This document shows, one piece after another, positions 20,098 to 31,117 of a DNA stretch of 40,655 nucleotides (position 1 is its first letter; every line of letters starts with the position of its first letter). A program made the position numbers and the translations under genes. The notes under the pieces are model-generated. The model was given only the letters and a program-made list of their open reading frames with translations. It searched no databases and was not told where the DNA came from. The stretch comes from an uncultured SAR86 cluster bacterium (GTDB lineage: Bacteria > Pseudomonadota > Gammaproteobacteria > Magnimaribacterales > Magnimaribacteraceae): positions 1 through 40,655 of the forward strand of contig CACNCK010000011.1 in NCBI GenBank assembly GCA_902618945.1, written 5' to 3'.

Positions 20098-21468
20098 ATG
20101 ACTGAATTGCACTTTTGGGGAGAATGTAAGAAAACTTTAGAAAGAGATTTGCCTGTTGAGGAGTATTCTACATGGATTGCACCACTTACTCTAGAACAAA
20201 ATAATGGCTCAAACCCCCTTTCATACAGCGTTTTGGCTCCAAATAAATTTATATCTGATTGGGTTGAAGACAATTACGGAACAACTATTAAAGAGAGATT
20301 AAGAGCCATTACCAGAATGAGAGACTTTAATCTTAATTTTGAAATTTTTATTGACTATCATGACAAAAGCCCTGATGAAACTCTAAGAAGCGATAGAAAT
20401 ACATCTGAAACAACAACCAGAACTACCCAGTCTGCTAAGGTTCCTAAGAAAAACAACCTAATTGGTAATTTCACTTTTGAAACATTTGTAGAAGGTAAGT
20501 CCAACCATATTGCATTGGCCGCCTCTAGACAAATAGGTGATGGTCTTAAAAATTCATATAACCCCCTATTTATATACGGCGGCGTGGGACTGGGAAAAAC
20601 TCACCTTATGCACGCCGTTGGAAATGAGATTTTGAAACAAGATCCTAATAAGAAAATAGCCTATGTTCATTCAGAGAAGTTTGTAAGTGATATGGTAAAA
20701 TCACTACAATTAGGAGCAATTAATGAATTTAAGCAACACTATAGATCTTTAGATGCACTATTGATTGATGATATTCAGTTTTTTGCAAAAAAAGAACAAT
20801 CACAAGAAGAATTATTTCACACATTCAATTCTTTACTGGAAAAAGGAAGCCAGATGATACTAACTTGCGATAAGTATCCTAAAGAAATAGAAGGATTAGA
20901 GGATAGATTGAAATCGAGATTGGGCTGGGGCTTGCCTGTTGTAATAGAGCCGCCTGAATTAGAAACAAGAGTTGCAATACTCCTAAGCAAAGCAATGACC
21001 ATGGATCATGAGCTCAATGAAGAATCTGCCTTTTTTATAGCCCAAAAAGTAAGATCGAACGTGAGAGAGCTAGAGGGTGCCCTAAAAAGAGTAATTGCAA
21101 ATTCGAACTTTACAGGAAGACCAATTACTATTGAATTAATTAAAGATTCTTTAAAAGATCTTTTAGCCATACAAGCAAGACAGGTGAGTGTAGAAAATAT
21201 TCAAAAAACTACAGCCGACTATTACAACATAAAAATAAGCGACATCCTCTCCAAAAGACGAAGCAGATCTGTGGCCAGACCAAGACAGATGGCCATGTTT
21301 TTAGCAAAAGAGTTAACAAATTACAGTTTGCCTGAAATAGGTGAGTCCTTTGGTGGAAGAGATCACACAACCGTTATACATGCTTGTAAAAAAATAAATG
21401 AGCTTAGGTCGTTTAACCTAGATATAGAAGAAGATTATAGAAAGCTTTTAAGGGTTTTAACTATATAA
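20098..21468 (+). CDS. dnaA: Chromosomal replication initiator protein DnaA
   Basis: ATP-dependent initiator that binds DnaA boxes and melts oriC; it has 456 aa. Domain I starts [23 protein letters not shown] short polar linker (residues about 95-120) precedes the AAA+ domain, with P-loop GGVGLGKT at 161-168, Walker [14 protein letters not shown], and box VII-like sequence. Domain IV carries the signature [15 protein letters not shown]. An upstream in-frame ATG at 20011 would add 29 residues and run through the DnaA boxes; it is rejected because the family begins near FWxxC and no ribosome site is present. It is followed by dnaN after 7 bases. Confidence 0.97.
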   Translation: MTELHFWGECKKTLERDLPVEEYSTWIAPLTLEQNNGSNPLSYSVLAPNKFISDWVEDNYGTTIKERLRAITRMRDFNLNFEIFIDYHDKSPDETLRSDRNTSETTTRTTQSAKVPKKNNLIGNFTFETFVEGKSNHIALAASRQIGDGLKNSYNPLFIYGGVGLGKTHLMHAVGNEILKQDPNKKIAYVHSEKFVSDMVKSLQLGAINEFKQHYRSLDALLIDDIQFFAKKEQSQEELFHTFNSLLEKGSQMILTCDKYPKEIEGLEDRLKSRLGWGLPVVIEPPELETRVAILLSKAMTMDHELNEESAFFIAQKVRSNVRELEGALKRVIANSNFTGRPITIELIKDSLKDLLAIQARQVSVENIQKTTADYYNIKISDILSKRRSRSVARPRQMAMFLAKELTNYSLPEIGESFGGRDHTTVIHACKKINELRSFNLDIEEDYRKLLRVLTI

Positions 21469-21475
21469 TATAAAT

Positions 21476-22576
21476 ATGAAGTTCACCACAGAAAAAGGAC
21501 AAATAGTTGATTCTCTGCAAAATGCTGCGGCTGTAGCTGAAAGGCGCCAAACAATACCTATTTTGGCAAATTTAAGGTTAAAAACAGTTGACGGAAAGCT
21601 AGAGGTTACTGCAACTGATTTAGAAATACAAATTAAAACTTTTTCTGATTTAATTGAAATTCAAGAAGAGGGAGAAACTACAGTTTCTGCAAGAAAAATG
21701 TCAGAATTGTGTAGGTCCTTGCCAGAAGGAGAACGTGTTAAGTTTTCTCTGTCAAACGGTAAATTGACCGTTAGCTCAAGTAATTTTAATGCTGATTTTG
21801 CAACAATTTCTTCGGACGATTTCCCTGAAATAGAAATTAATGAGGAGCAGACACCAGTTATGGTTGAGTCTAGCGTTTTAAAGCGATTATTGTCTAAAAC
21901 ATCATTTTCTATGGCTTCGCAAGATGTGAGATATTATTTAAATGGCATGCTTTTAGAGATAGAAGGAAATAAGATAATTGGAGTAGCAACTGATGGGCAC
22001 AGATTGGCGCTTTCATCAACCACAACAAATACTGCAGATTTAGATATAAGAAACATACTTCCAAGAAAAGCAGTTCTAGAGCTGACAAAACTTCTTTCAC
22101 CGAATGAGGGGAATGTTGAGCTTCTAATAGGCGCCTCTTACATAGACGTACGCTCTGAAAATCTTAGTTTTTCAAGCAAATTAATAGATGGAAAGTATCC
22201 AGAATATAATAAAGTTTTCCCAACCGGGGAGCCGCTACCTATGGAAATAAGTAAAGAAGTTCTTCAATCTGCGCTCTCTCGAGCATCTGTTTTGTCAAAT
22301 GAAAAGTACAAAGGAGTAAGGTTCCAATTATCTAAGAATAAACTTAAACTTACAGCTAACAACCCAGAACAAGAATCAGCTGAAGAAGAAGTAGATGTGA
22401 TCTATAATGGCTCTGAACTTGAAGTTGGATTCAATATAGGATATTTAATAGATGTTCTAAACTCTATAGACAGTGAAACTGTTTCTTTTGAATTCTACGG
22501 CGAAGATTCTAGTTGCATTATCAAGGAACAAAACTCTGAAGATGACGTTTATGTCATTATGCCAATGAGGCTGTAA
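21476..22576 (+). CDS. dnaN: DNA polymerase III sliding clamp (beta subunit)
   Basis: Ring-shaped clamp that tethers DNA polymerase III to DNA. It has 366 aa, same as E. coli. The three-domain clamp fold is indicated by family segments: RRQTIPILANL near the N-terminus, then DGHRLALSS, FPTGEPLP and the C-terminal YVIMPMRL. It lies 7 bases after dnaA, and its stop overlaps the recF start as TAATG, so dnaA-dnaN-recF are likely cotranscribed. Confidence 0.97.
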   Translation: MKFTTEKGQIVDSLQNAAAVAERRQTIPILANLRLKTVDGKLEVTATDLEIQIKTFSDLIEIQEEGETTVSARKMSELCRSLPEGERVKFSLSNGKLTVSSSNFNADFATISSDDFPEIEINEEQTPVMVESSVLKRLLSKTSFSMASQDVRYYLNGMLLEIEGNKIIGVATDGHRLALSSTTTNTADLDIRNILPRKAVLELTKLLSPNEGNVELLIGASYIDVRSENLSFSSKLIDGKYPEYNKVFPTGEPLPMEISKEVLQSALSRASVLSNEKYKGVRFQLSKNKLKLTANNPEQESAEEEVDVIYNGSELEVGFNIGYLIDVLNSIDSETVSFEFYGEDSSCIIKEQNSEDDVYVIMPMRL

Positions 22577-23646
22577 TGCCTCTTCAGAGGCTTCACCTAA
22601 AGAACTTTAGGCTTTTTCAGGATAAAACTTTCACGTTCTCTGATGGAATAAATATTATATTAGGTAAAAATGGTTCAGGAAAAACAACAGTTTTAGAATC
22701 ATTAAATATTTTGTTAACTGGAAATTCTTTTAGATCAAAGGAAACAAAAGAATGTATTCATTCTGACAAAGAATTTTATAATTTATCTTCAAGGGGTATT
22801 GTTAAGGGCAAAGACCTTTCTCTTGTAGTTGAAAATCATCTTAATAAAAGACTGTTCTCAAAAAGAACGCTTGGCGGGCTGCCTGTAAAAAAGGGAGAGA
22901 TGTATTTTTTGCAGGTTGTGCTCGCGAAAAACCTTAAAATGATAGATGGAGAACCAGATATTAGAAGGGAGTTTTTTAACGAACTTATGTTCCACGTGAA
23001 ACCTGAGATAAAAAAATTGCATAATGCTTACCAAAAAGCACTTAAACAAAGGAATAGGTCGCTAAAGAAAAGGCTTTCTAGCTCAGAGGTTTCCTTGTGG
23101 AGCAAGAAATTAGCGGCATTAGGTTTAAAACTCAGTCTGGAACAATATAACTTTTTTAAGGTTTTTAAAGCACATACCTTAGAATCAATGGAGAAAAATG
23201 TTTCCAGTGGCTCTTTTAATTACCTTGATAAATTAAGTTTAACTTTTTCGAAAGGGTGGGAGCGCTCAAAGAAACTAGAAGAATCTTTATTGGAAAGTCT
23301 TGAGAGGGATACTGCGTTGGGCTACACATCGAAAGGGCCCCATAGAATGGATTTTACATTTACTGTAAAAAATAAAAGAGCTTCCACAAATCTTTCCCGA
23401 GGCCAACTTAAGGTATTGATTGTGTTAGTTTTTTTGTCAAGCATTCAGCTTTTAAAAGACTTAGTAGACACTGAAACTCTTCTTATGATAGATGACCTAG
23501 GGTCTGAACTAGATTTGAACAACCTAACATCTATAGTCATGAAGATTCTTGAATCAGAGAATCAAATAATTTTAACAGGGATTGAGGGTGAGGAGATGCA
23601 TAAATCTTTTAAAAAAATGACAAACTTTACACAGATAAATGTTTAA
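22576..23646 (+). CDS. recF: DNA replication and repair protein RecF
   Basis: SMC-like ATPase that helps load RecA at single-strand gaps. It has 356 aa. The N-terminus is LQRLHLKNFRLFQDKTFTF with the P-loop GKNGSGKT at residues 30-37. The ABC signature is LSRGQLKVLIV, and Walker B is LLMIDDLGSELD near the C-terminus. The start codon overlaps the dnaN stop by one base. A parS-like 16-mer lies inside the coding sequence at 22988-23003, where it encodes F-H-V-K-P. Confidence 0.95.
   Translation: MPLQRLHLKNFRLFQDKTFTFSDGINIILGKNGSGKTTVLESLNILLTGNSFRSKETKECIHSDKEFYNLSSRGIVKGKDLSLVVENHLNKRLFSKRTLGGLPVKKGEMYFLQVVLAKNLKMIDGEPDIRREFFNELMFHVKPEIKKLHNAYQKALKQRNRSLKKRLSSSEVSLWSKKLAALGLKLSLEQYNFFKVFKAHTLESMEKNVSSGSFNYLDKLSLTFSKGWERSKKLEESLLESLERDTALGYTSKGPHRMDFTFTVKNKRASTNLSRGQLKVLIVLVFLSSIQLLKDLVDTETLLMIDDLGSELDLNNLTSIVMKILESENQIILTGIEGEEMHKSFKKMTNFTQINV
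22988..23003. promoter_or_regulatory. parS-like ParB binding site within recF
   Basis: TGTTCCACGTGAAACC differs from the B. subtilis-type consensus TGTTTCACGTGAAACA at two positions, one of them the outermost base. The inner palindromic core CCACGTGAAAC keeps the CACGTG centre and the right arm. It lies 2.9 kb from the dnaA start and near the parAB genes, where parS sites normally cluster. It was the only CACGTG-centred site I noticed in the window. Confidence 0.72.
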
Positions 23647-23657
23647 TTATGTATTAA

Positions 23658-26147
<2,490 letters not shown>

Positions 26148-26153
26148 TTTGGT

Positions 26154-26849
26154 CTAAGAATTTAGTTTTCTTTCTACCCACTTTCTTACATCGCTTGCTG
26201 ATTGCCTTGAATCTTCAACATAAAAAGGCTCCCCAATTATTAACTTAATTTTTCCTGGCTTTTTAATGAATTTATGTGCTGGCCAGCAATCACCTGAGTT
26301 GTGGCATAATGGCAACACCCTAACGCCATTTCTTTTGGCTAACTCAAAACTACTCCTTGCATATTTTCCAACCATACCAGCTTTGACCCTGGTTCCCTCT
26401 GGGAACAATAAAACAAACATTCCATTTTTCAATCTATTTGAACCCTCCTCAAGAGTTTGCAAGATAGCCTCTTTAGGCTTGCTTCTATTAATTGCGATTG
26501 GATTTAACATTTTCATAGCCCACCCCCAAAGTGGAATGTACAGCAATTCTTTTTTCAGTAAGGTACACATGGGGTGAAAGAGGTATTGCATCGAATAGGT
26601 TTCCCATTGACCTTGATGATTAGAAACAATGACACAAGGTTCAGTTGGTAAGTTCTCTTGACCAATAACTTCTACTTTAATGCCGCAAGACAAATGTAAA
26701 AACCAATTAGCAAACTTTGGCCATTGTGAAAAAAGCTTTAGTCTATTTTCCAGTCCTAAAAAAGGCCCGATCATACACGCCAACAAGCTTGCTATTATTC
26801 CTGAACTCAAATAGCCAAGGTAAAAAATAGTCGATCTAATGACAATCAC
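26154..26849 (-). CDS. plsC: 1-acyl-sn-glycerol-3-phosphate acyltransferase (PlsC family)
   Basis: Acylates lysophosphatidic acid to phosphatidic acid in phospholipid synthesis at the inner membrane. It has 231 aa. A hydrophobic N-terminal anchor precedes the catalytic motif NHQGQWE (H78, E83; the H-x4-E form common in proteobacterial PlsC), and the substrate motif FPEGTR is at residues 149-154. The ATG overlaps the gmhB stop by 4 bases. The gmhB-plsC pair beside gyrB matches the P. aeruginosa arrangement. The exact acyl acceptor cannot be told from sequence; a lyso-ornithine-lipid or similar acceptor remains possible. Confidence 0.88.
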   Translation of the reverse strand: MIVIRSTIFYLGYLSSGIIASLLACMIGPFLGLENRLKLFSQWPKFANWFLHLSCGIKVEVIGQENLPTEPCVIVSNHQGQWETYSMQYLFHPMCTLLKKELLYIPLWGWAMKMLNPIAINRSKPKEAILQTLEEGSNRLKNGMFVLLFPEGTRVKAGMVGKYARSSFELAKRNGVRVLPLCHNSGDCWPAHKFIKKPGKIKLIIGEPFYVEDSRQSASDVRKWVERKLNS

Positions 26850-27394
26850 TTTTTAGAGTTTAAAATATATTCTGCAGCTCCTAGAAGGTTATTAAAACAG
26901 TGCTCATCAGGAGGACTTATATCCGTTCCATACACTTTCTCTCCATAACTACCAGTTTTAATAAGCATAGGAACGCAGCCATGTCTTCTACCTGCTAAAA
27001 TATCCGAATCTTTGTCTCCTATAAAATATTTTCCTTTGAGATCAACTTCCATTGACTTCTCAATATCTTCTAAGAGACCAGTCTCAGGTTTTCTACATTT
27101 ACATTTAGTTTCAGGCGCATGAGTACAGTAAGCGATGTAAGCAATTTTCCCTCCGACTTCTTTGAGCAGATCTTCCATGTGGTTGTGAATTTTTAATAAA
27201 TCAGCATCTGTAATAATTTTTTTCTCAATGCAAGCCTGATTAGTGGCAATCGCAACTTTAAAGCCATGTTTGTTAAGAAGCGCAATAGCCTCTAAACTGC
27301 CTTTAATAGGCTCAAAATCTTCCGGCCTTGTCACATAAGTCATGAGGTCAACATTAATGACCCCGTCCCTGTCTAAGACTAAAATATCATCCAT
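26846..27394 (-). CDS. gmhB: D-glycero-beta-D-manno-heptose-1,7-bisphosphate 7-phosphatase
   Basis: HAD-family phosphatase in the ADP-heptose pathway for the LPS inner core. It has 182 aa. The HAD nucleophile motif is LDRDGVIN (Asp8 and Asp10). The zinc-binding loop that distinguishes GmhB is present (C90, H92, C98, C100 in CTHAPETKCKCRKPE). The late acidic motif is FIGDKDSDILAG. It is 6 bases downstream of glyS and overlaps plsC, so it should be in the same transcript. Confidence 0.93.
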   Translation of the reverse strand: MDDILVLDRDGVINVDLMTYVTRPEDFEPIKGSLEAIALLNKHGFKVAIATNQACIEKKIITDADLLKIHNHMEDLLKEVGGKIAYIAYCTHAPETKCKCRKPETGLLEDIEKSMEVDLKGKYFIGDKDSDILAGRRHGCVPMLIKTGSYGEKVYGTDISPPDEHCFNNLLGAAEYILNSKK

Positions 27395-27400
27395 TGGTCT

Positions 27401-28750
27401 CTAAATATTATATTTTTGTTCTAAAAAGGTTCTAACTTCGTCTATTTTCAATCTTGTTTGATCCATTGTATCTCTATCTCTTATAGTTACACTATTGTCT
27501 TCAAGAGTTTGAAAATCGACGGTTATACAGGCAGGTGTACCAATTTCGTCGTGTTTTCTGTAGTTTTTACCGATGTTACCAGTATTTTCTATAAGAACTC
27601 GCCCTTCAATTGTTCGCTGTAAGTCATTTTTTAGATCTACTGATGTCGTTACTATCGAATTTTCATTTCTTTTTAGAGGAATAACAGCAATTTTTATAGG
27701 TGCAAGATGTGGTTTAAGAGATAAAACCGTTCTTTCTTTATTGTTTTCAAGACTCTCAACCTTATATGCTTCGTTGAGAATAGCTAAAAAGCCTCTATCA
27801 ACCCCAGCAGAGGGCTCAATTACGTATGGAACCACCCATTTCTTAGTTTCTAGGTCTTGTATAGCAAGTTTTGCATTTGATTGATTATTTTCTGTAACAG
27901 TTGCATCTATATTAAGGTCTTTTTGGCCTCTAGTGTGGGATCCTAGATCAAAATCTGTCCTGTTGGCTATTCCTTCCAGTTCCTCTAGACCATGCGGAAA
28001 GTTATACATAATGTCCACAGTAGCTTTAGAGTAGTGTGCCAACTCGTCATCGGGAACATGATATATCTCCAAGCTCTCCTTGCTTACCCCCTGATCTTCC
28101 CACCACTGCAGCCTTAAATCAGTCCACTTTTTATGCCATTCCTCATCTTCACCTGGTTTTACAAAAAATTCGAGTTCCATCTGCTCAAATTCGCGTACTC
28201 TAAATATAAAGTTTCTTGGAGTTATCTCATTTCGAAATGCTTTACCCATTTGAGCTATCCCAAACGGAAGAGGGTGAGGATTAGAATCTAGAACATTTTT
28301 AAAATTCGTAAAGATATTTTGAGCTGTTTCAGGTCTTAAGTAGGCAAAGGAATTTCCATCTTCAATTGGCCCAACATTCGTTTTGAACATTAAGTTGAAT
28401 TGCCTTGGCTCTGTTAAATCTCCTTTCTTACAATAATCTGGTACTTGATCTGCTCTGAATCTTTCACCACAAGATTTGCAATCGACCAAAGGATCAGTAA
28501 ACGTGTTTTCATGTCCAGAATATTTAAGGACAAGAGGGTTGGTTAAAATGGACGAGTCTATTCCTTCTATATCATCCCTTTCATATATCATGGATTTCCA
28601 CCAAGATTTTTTTAAATTATTTTTAAGTTCAACTCCTAAAGGGCCATAGTCATAAAGGCCTTGTAGACCTCCATAAATTTCATTGGATTGATATATGAAA
28701 CCTCGTCTTTTACATAAAGAGACTAAGTCTTCCATTGAGGCATTATTCAT
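27401..28750 (-). CDS. glyS: Glycyl-tRNA synthetase, single-chain dimeric type
   Basis: Class II synthetase that charges tRNA-Gly. It has 449 aa and is of the alpha-2 type found in Firmicutes, Actinobacteria, archaea and eukaryotes, with no relation to the large beta subunit of the alpha2-beta2 enzyme. Support: the N-terminal [20 protein letters not shown] and [15 protein letters not shown], motif-like [10 protein letters not shown] and [21 protein letters not shown], a Cys pair (CKSCGERF), and a C-terminal anticodon-binding domain ([12 protein letters not shown] and [20 protein letters not shown]). Most gammaproteobacteria have glyQ-glyS at this exact place next to gmhB, so this is a notable replacement. 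No Shine-Dalgarno sequence is visible before the ATG. Confidence 0.94.
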   Translation of the reverse strand: MNNASMEDLVSLCKRRGFIYQSNEIYGGLQGLYDYGPLGVELKNNLKKSWWKSMIYERDDIEGIDSSILTNPLVLKYSGHENTFTDPLVDCKSCGERFRADQVPDYCKKGDLTEPRQFNLMFKTNVGPIEDGNSFAYLRPETAQNIFTNFKNVLDSNPHPLPFGIAQMGKAFRNEITPRNFIFRVREFEQMELEFFVKPGEDEEWHKKWTDLRLQWWEDQGVSKESLEIYHVPDDELAHYSKATVDIMYNFPHGLEELEGIANRTDFDLGSHTRGQKDLNIDATVTENNQSNAKLAIQDLETKKWVVPYVIEPSAGVDRGFLAILNEAYKVESLENNKERTVLSLKPHLAPIKIAVIPLKRNENSIVTTSVDLKNDLQRTIEGRVLIENTGNIGKNYRKHDEIGTPACITVDFQTLEDNSVTIRDRDTMDQTRLKIDEVRTFLEQKYNI

Positions 28751-28779
28751 AATGTTAGTGAGTACTTACTATAGTTGAA

Positions 28780-29676
28780 TTATCTATCATATATGGAAGC
28801 TTTTTTTGTCCTCTTAAATTTCTTATACTCCCAAGCATATTGTCCAGGTAGTTTCATTATACATTTTTCAAACTCGTTATTCATTTTATCTACCCCTTCT
28901 TTGTCATCTGATGAAAAATCAATTTTGTTATGGAAATGAATAATAAATCCTTCCCCTTTTTCTTTTCTTTCACAATACATAAAGTGCGCAGCGCATTCAG
29001 TTCTTTGTTGTAATTTTGGTAAAAGATTCATGGAGTAGACTTCATTATTAAAAAATATTGAGCTTATTCCGGCACCTCTTTTTGGTACTTGATCAGAAGC
29101 TACTGCTACCAATTTTTTATTATTTAAAGCTAATAGCATTTCTTTTATTCCACCTACATTTGTCTCTACCATTTTTACACCAGCGCTATTTCTTGAGTCA
29201 GTGATCACTTTATCCAAGTCTTTATTTTTTGGCGGAGTATAAGGAATCGTACAATCTGTATGCTGACCAAGAAAATTAATGATAATTTCTATATTACCGA
29301 TGTGGGGCGTAAAGAGAAGAACACCTTTACCTGATGATAAAGAATTTTCAATTTCAGAAAAATTTTCAACATTTATAAACTTCTTATTTTTTTTATAATC
29401 CTTCTTGCCCCAAACAAGCCCTGTTTCAAGAAAATTCATTATGCTGTGAAACAAGCTATCTTTTAATACTGAATTAATTTGCGAGGGCGTTTTGTCAGAA
29501 AAGACTAATTCAAGATTAGCCCTAGAGATTCTCTTATGCTTATTTGGAAATAAGTATAGTAAACGGGCCAAAACCTTACCTGTATAAAATAGTACTTTAT
29601 AAGGAATTGCCTCTAAGCTTTTGATGATCAGTATGTACAGCAAATCGAGACGTGATAATTCACTTAATTCCTCCAA
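28780..29676 (-). CDS. lpxL: Lipid A biosynthesis lauroyl/myristoyl acyltransferase (LpxL/HtrB family)
   Basis: Transfers a secondary acyl chain to Kdo2-lipid IVA in the inner membrane. Family features: an N-terminal hydrophobic segment (LLYILIIKSLEAIPYKVLFY), RANLELVFSD, the H-x4-E catalytic motif in TPHIGNIEI, and DQVPKRGAG. The start is uncertain. The frame is open to a TTG at 29742, but this would overlap trkH by 79 bases; TTG at 29676 (overlap 13, 298 aa) or TTG at 29643 (287 aa) fit the family length of about 300 better. No ATG or GTG start is available. It lies 29 bases upstream of glyS. Whether the acyl chain is C12 or C14 cannot be judged. Confidence 0.85.
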   Translation of the reverse strand: MEELSELSRLDLLYILIIKSLEAIPYKVLFYTGKVLARLLYLFPNKHKRISRANLELVFSDKTPSQINSVLKDSLFHSIMNFLETGLVWGKKDYKKNKKFINVENFSEIENSLSSGKGVLLFTPHIGNIEIIINFLGQHTDCTIPYTPPKNKDLDKVITDSRNSAGVKMVETNVGGIKEMLLALNNKKLVAVASDQVPKRGAGISSIFFNNEVYSMNLLPKLQQRTECAAHFMYCERKEKGEGFIIHFHNKIDFSSDDKEGVDKMNNEFEKCIMKLPGQYAWEYKKFKRTKKASIYDR

Positions 29677-31115
29677 AAAGCTGGAGTAAATAGCAAAAGC
29701 ATTGTAAATATTTCTAATCTTCCCAATAACATCGCCATGCAAAGTCCTATTTTGGAGGCATCTGATATATTCCTGTAATTCTCCGCAACAACGCCCAGTC
29801 CAGGACCTAAATTATTCAAAGTAGCTCCTACTGCTGAGAATGCGCTTAGAAAATCCATGTTTTGAGACAACAGAAACATTAATATAATTAGAAAAGTAGC
29901 CACATAGACCGCAAAAAATCCCCATACAGACTCTGAAACCCTTGGATCTAATGATTTCTTGCCAAACTTTAATGTCACAACTGCATTGGGGTGAATAAGC
30001 TTGGTTATTTCGCTTGATCCCTGCCTTAAGAGGATAAGGGCTCTTATGACCTTTATTCCACCACCAGTAGAACCTGCACAAGCTCCTATAAAGGCTGCTA
30101 TGAGAAGCATGATTGGAACAAATAAGGGCCAATTAGAATAGTTAGAAGTCAGAAAACCAGAAGTTGTTCCAATAGAGACTGCTTGAAACACACTATCTAC
30201 TATCATTTCATCATATATATTATTGCTATAGTAGAGGGTAAGATAAGTTATAAATGCTGTGCTAATTAATAGTGATAGATAGAGCTTTACTTCAGAGTCA
30301 TAAAAATAGTGAAACAGCCTTTTTTTTGTCCATGCCAGGTAATGGAGTGCAAAATTTACTCCTGAAATAACCATAAATACAATCGCAGTCCATCTCAGGC
30401 TGCTGCTCTCAAAATATGCAAAATTCTCATCATGTGTAGAAAAGCCTCCAATTGAGATGGTTGAAAAGGCATGACATATTGCGTCATACCAACTCATGCC
30501 GAAATATTTATATAAAACTGAACATGATATTGTCATCAATACATATACAAACCATAAAGCCTTCGCTGTTTGAGTAATTCTGGGAGTGAGCTTCGCATCT
30601 TTAAGAGGTCCAGGAGTTTCAGCTTTGTATAGTTGCATACCTCCAACTCCCAATAAAGGAAGAACCGCAACAGCTAGGACAATAATGCCCATGCCCCCCA
30701 GCCACTGAAGTAAATGACGGTAGAAAAGTAACGACCTTGGCATTTCATCTAAACCGACTAAAACTGTCGCGCCTGTTGTTGTTAAGCCTGATATCGACTC
30801 AAAAAGTGAATCTACATATGAAACTCCTTCTAAACCCGCTAAAAAAAATGGTATTGATCCGAAAAACCCTAGTACAGTCCAGAAATAAATAGTTATAATA
30901 AAACCGTCTTTGGTTCTTAGATCTCCATCCTTTTCTGAAGACAAGAAAAAAAGAAAACATCCAATAATAAAAGTTATAAAGCCTGTAAAACCAAAGTTAT
31001 AGATAAATTCGTTCTCATCCAAGAAGTAAGCCAGAAATGCCGGAAAAAAAAGAGCAACTCCGCTAAATAGCATCAAAAGTGCTCCTAAAATACTAGTTGT
31101 GTATGGAAACTTCAT
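29664..31115 (-). CDS. trkH: Trk potassium uptake system, membrane subunit TrkH
   Basis: Potassium-translocating subunit of the Trk system in the inner membrane. It has 483 aa and about ten or more hydrophobic segments. The selectivity-filter-like repeats with conserved Gly are seen: ISGLTTTGATVL, FSTISIGGFSTH, VSIGTTSGF and AVGATLNNLGPGLG. The ending (LGRLEIFTMLLLFTPAFWRN) is typical. The start follows trkA by 2 bases, so ion pore and regulator are made together. The end overlaps the putative lpxL start. Confidence 0.95.
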   Translation of the reverse strand: MKFPYTTSILGALLMLFSGVALFFPAFLAYFLDENEFIYNFGFTGFITFIIGCFLFFLSSEKDGDLRTKDGFIITIYFWTVLGFFGSIPFFLAGLEGVSYVDSLFESISGLTTTGATVLVGLDEMPRSLLFYRHLLQWLGGMGIIVLAVAVLPLLGVGGMQLYKAETPGPLKDAKLTPRITQTAKALWFVYVLMTISCSVLYKYFGMSWYDAICHAFSTISIGGFSTHDENFAYFESSSLRWTAIVFMVISGVNFALHYLAWTKKRLFHYFYDSEVKLYLSLLISTAFITYLTLYYSNNIYDEMIVDSVFQAVSIGTTSGFLTSNYSNWPLFVPIMLLIAAFIGACAGSTGGGIKVIRALILLRQGSSEITKLIHPNAVVTLKFGKKSLDPRVSESVWGFFAVYVATFLIILMFLLSQNMDFLSAFSAVGATLNNLGPGLGVVAENYRNISDASKIGLCMAMLLGRLEIFTMLLLFTPAFWRN

Positions 31116-31117
31116 AT

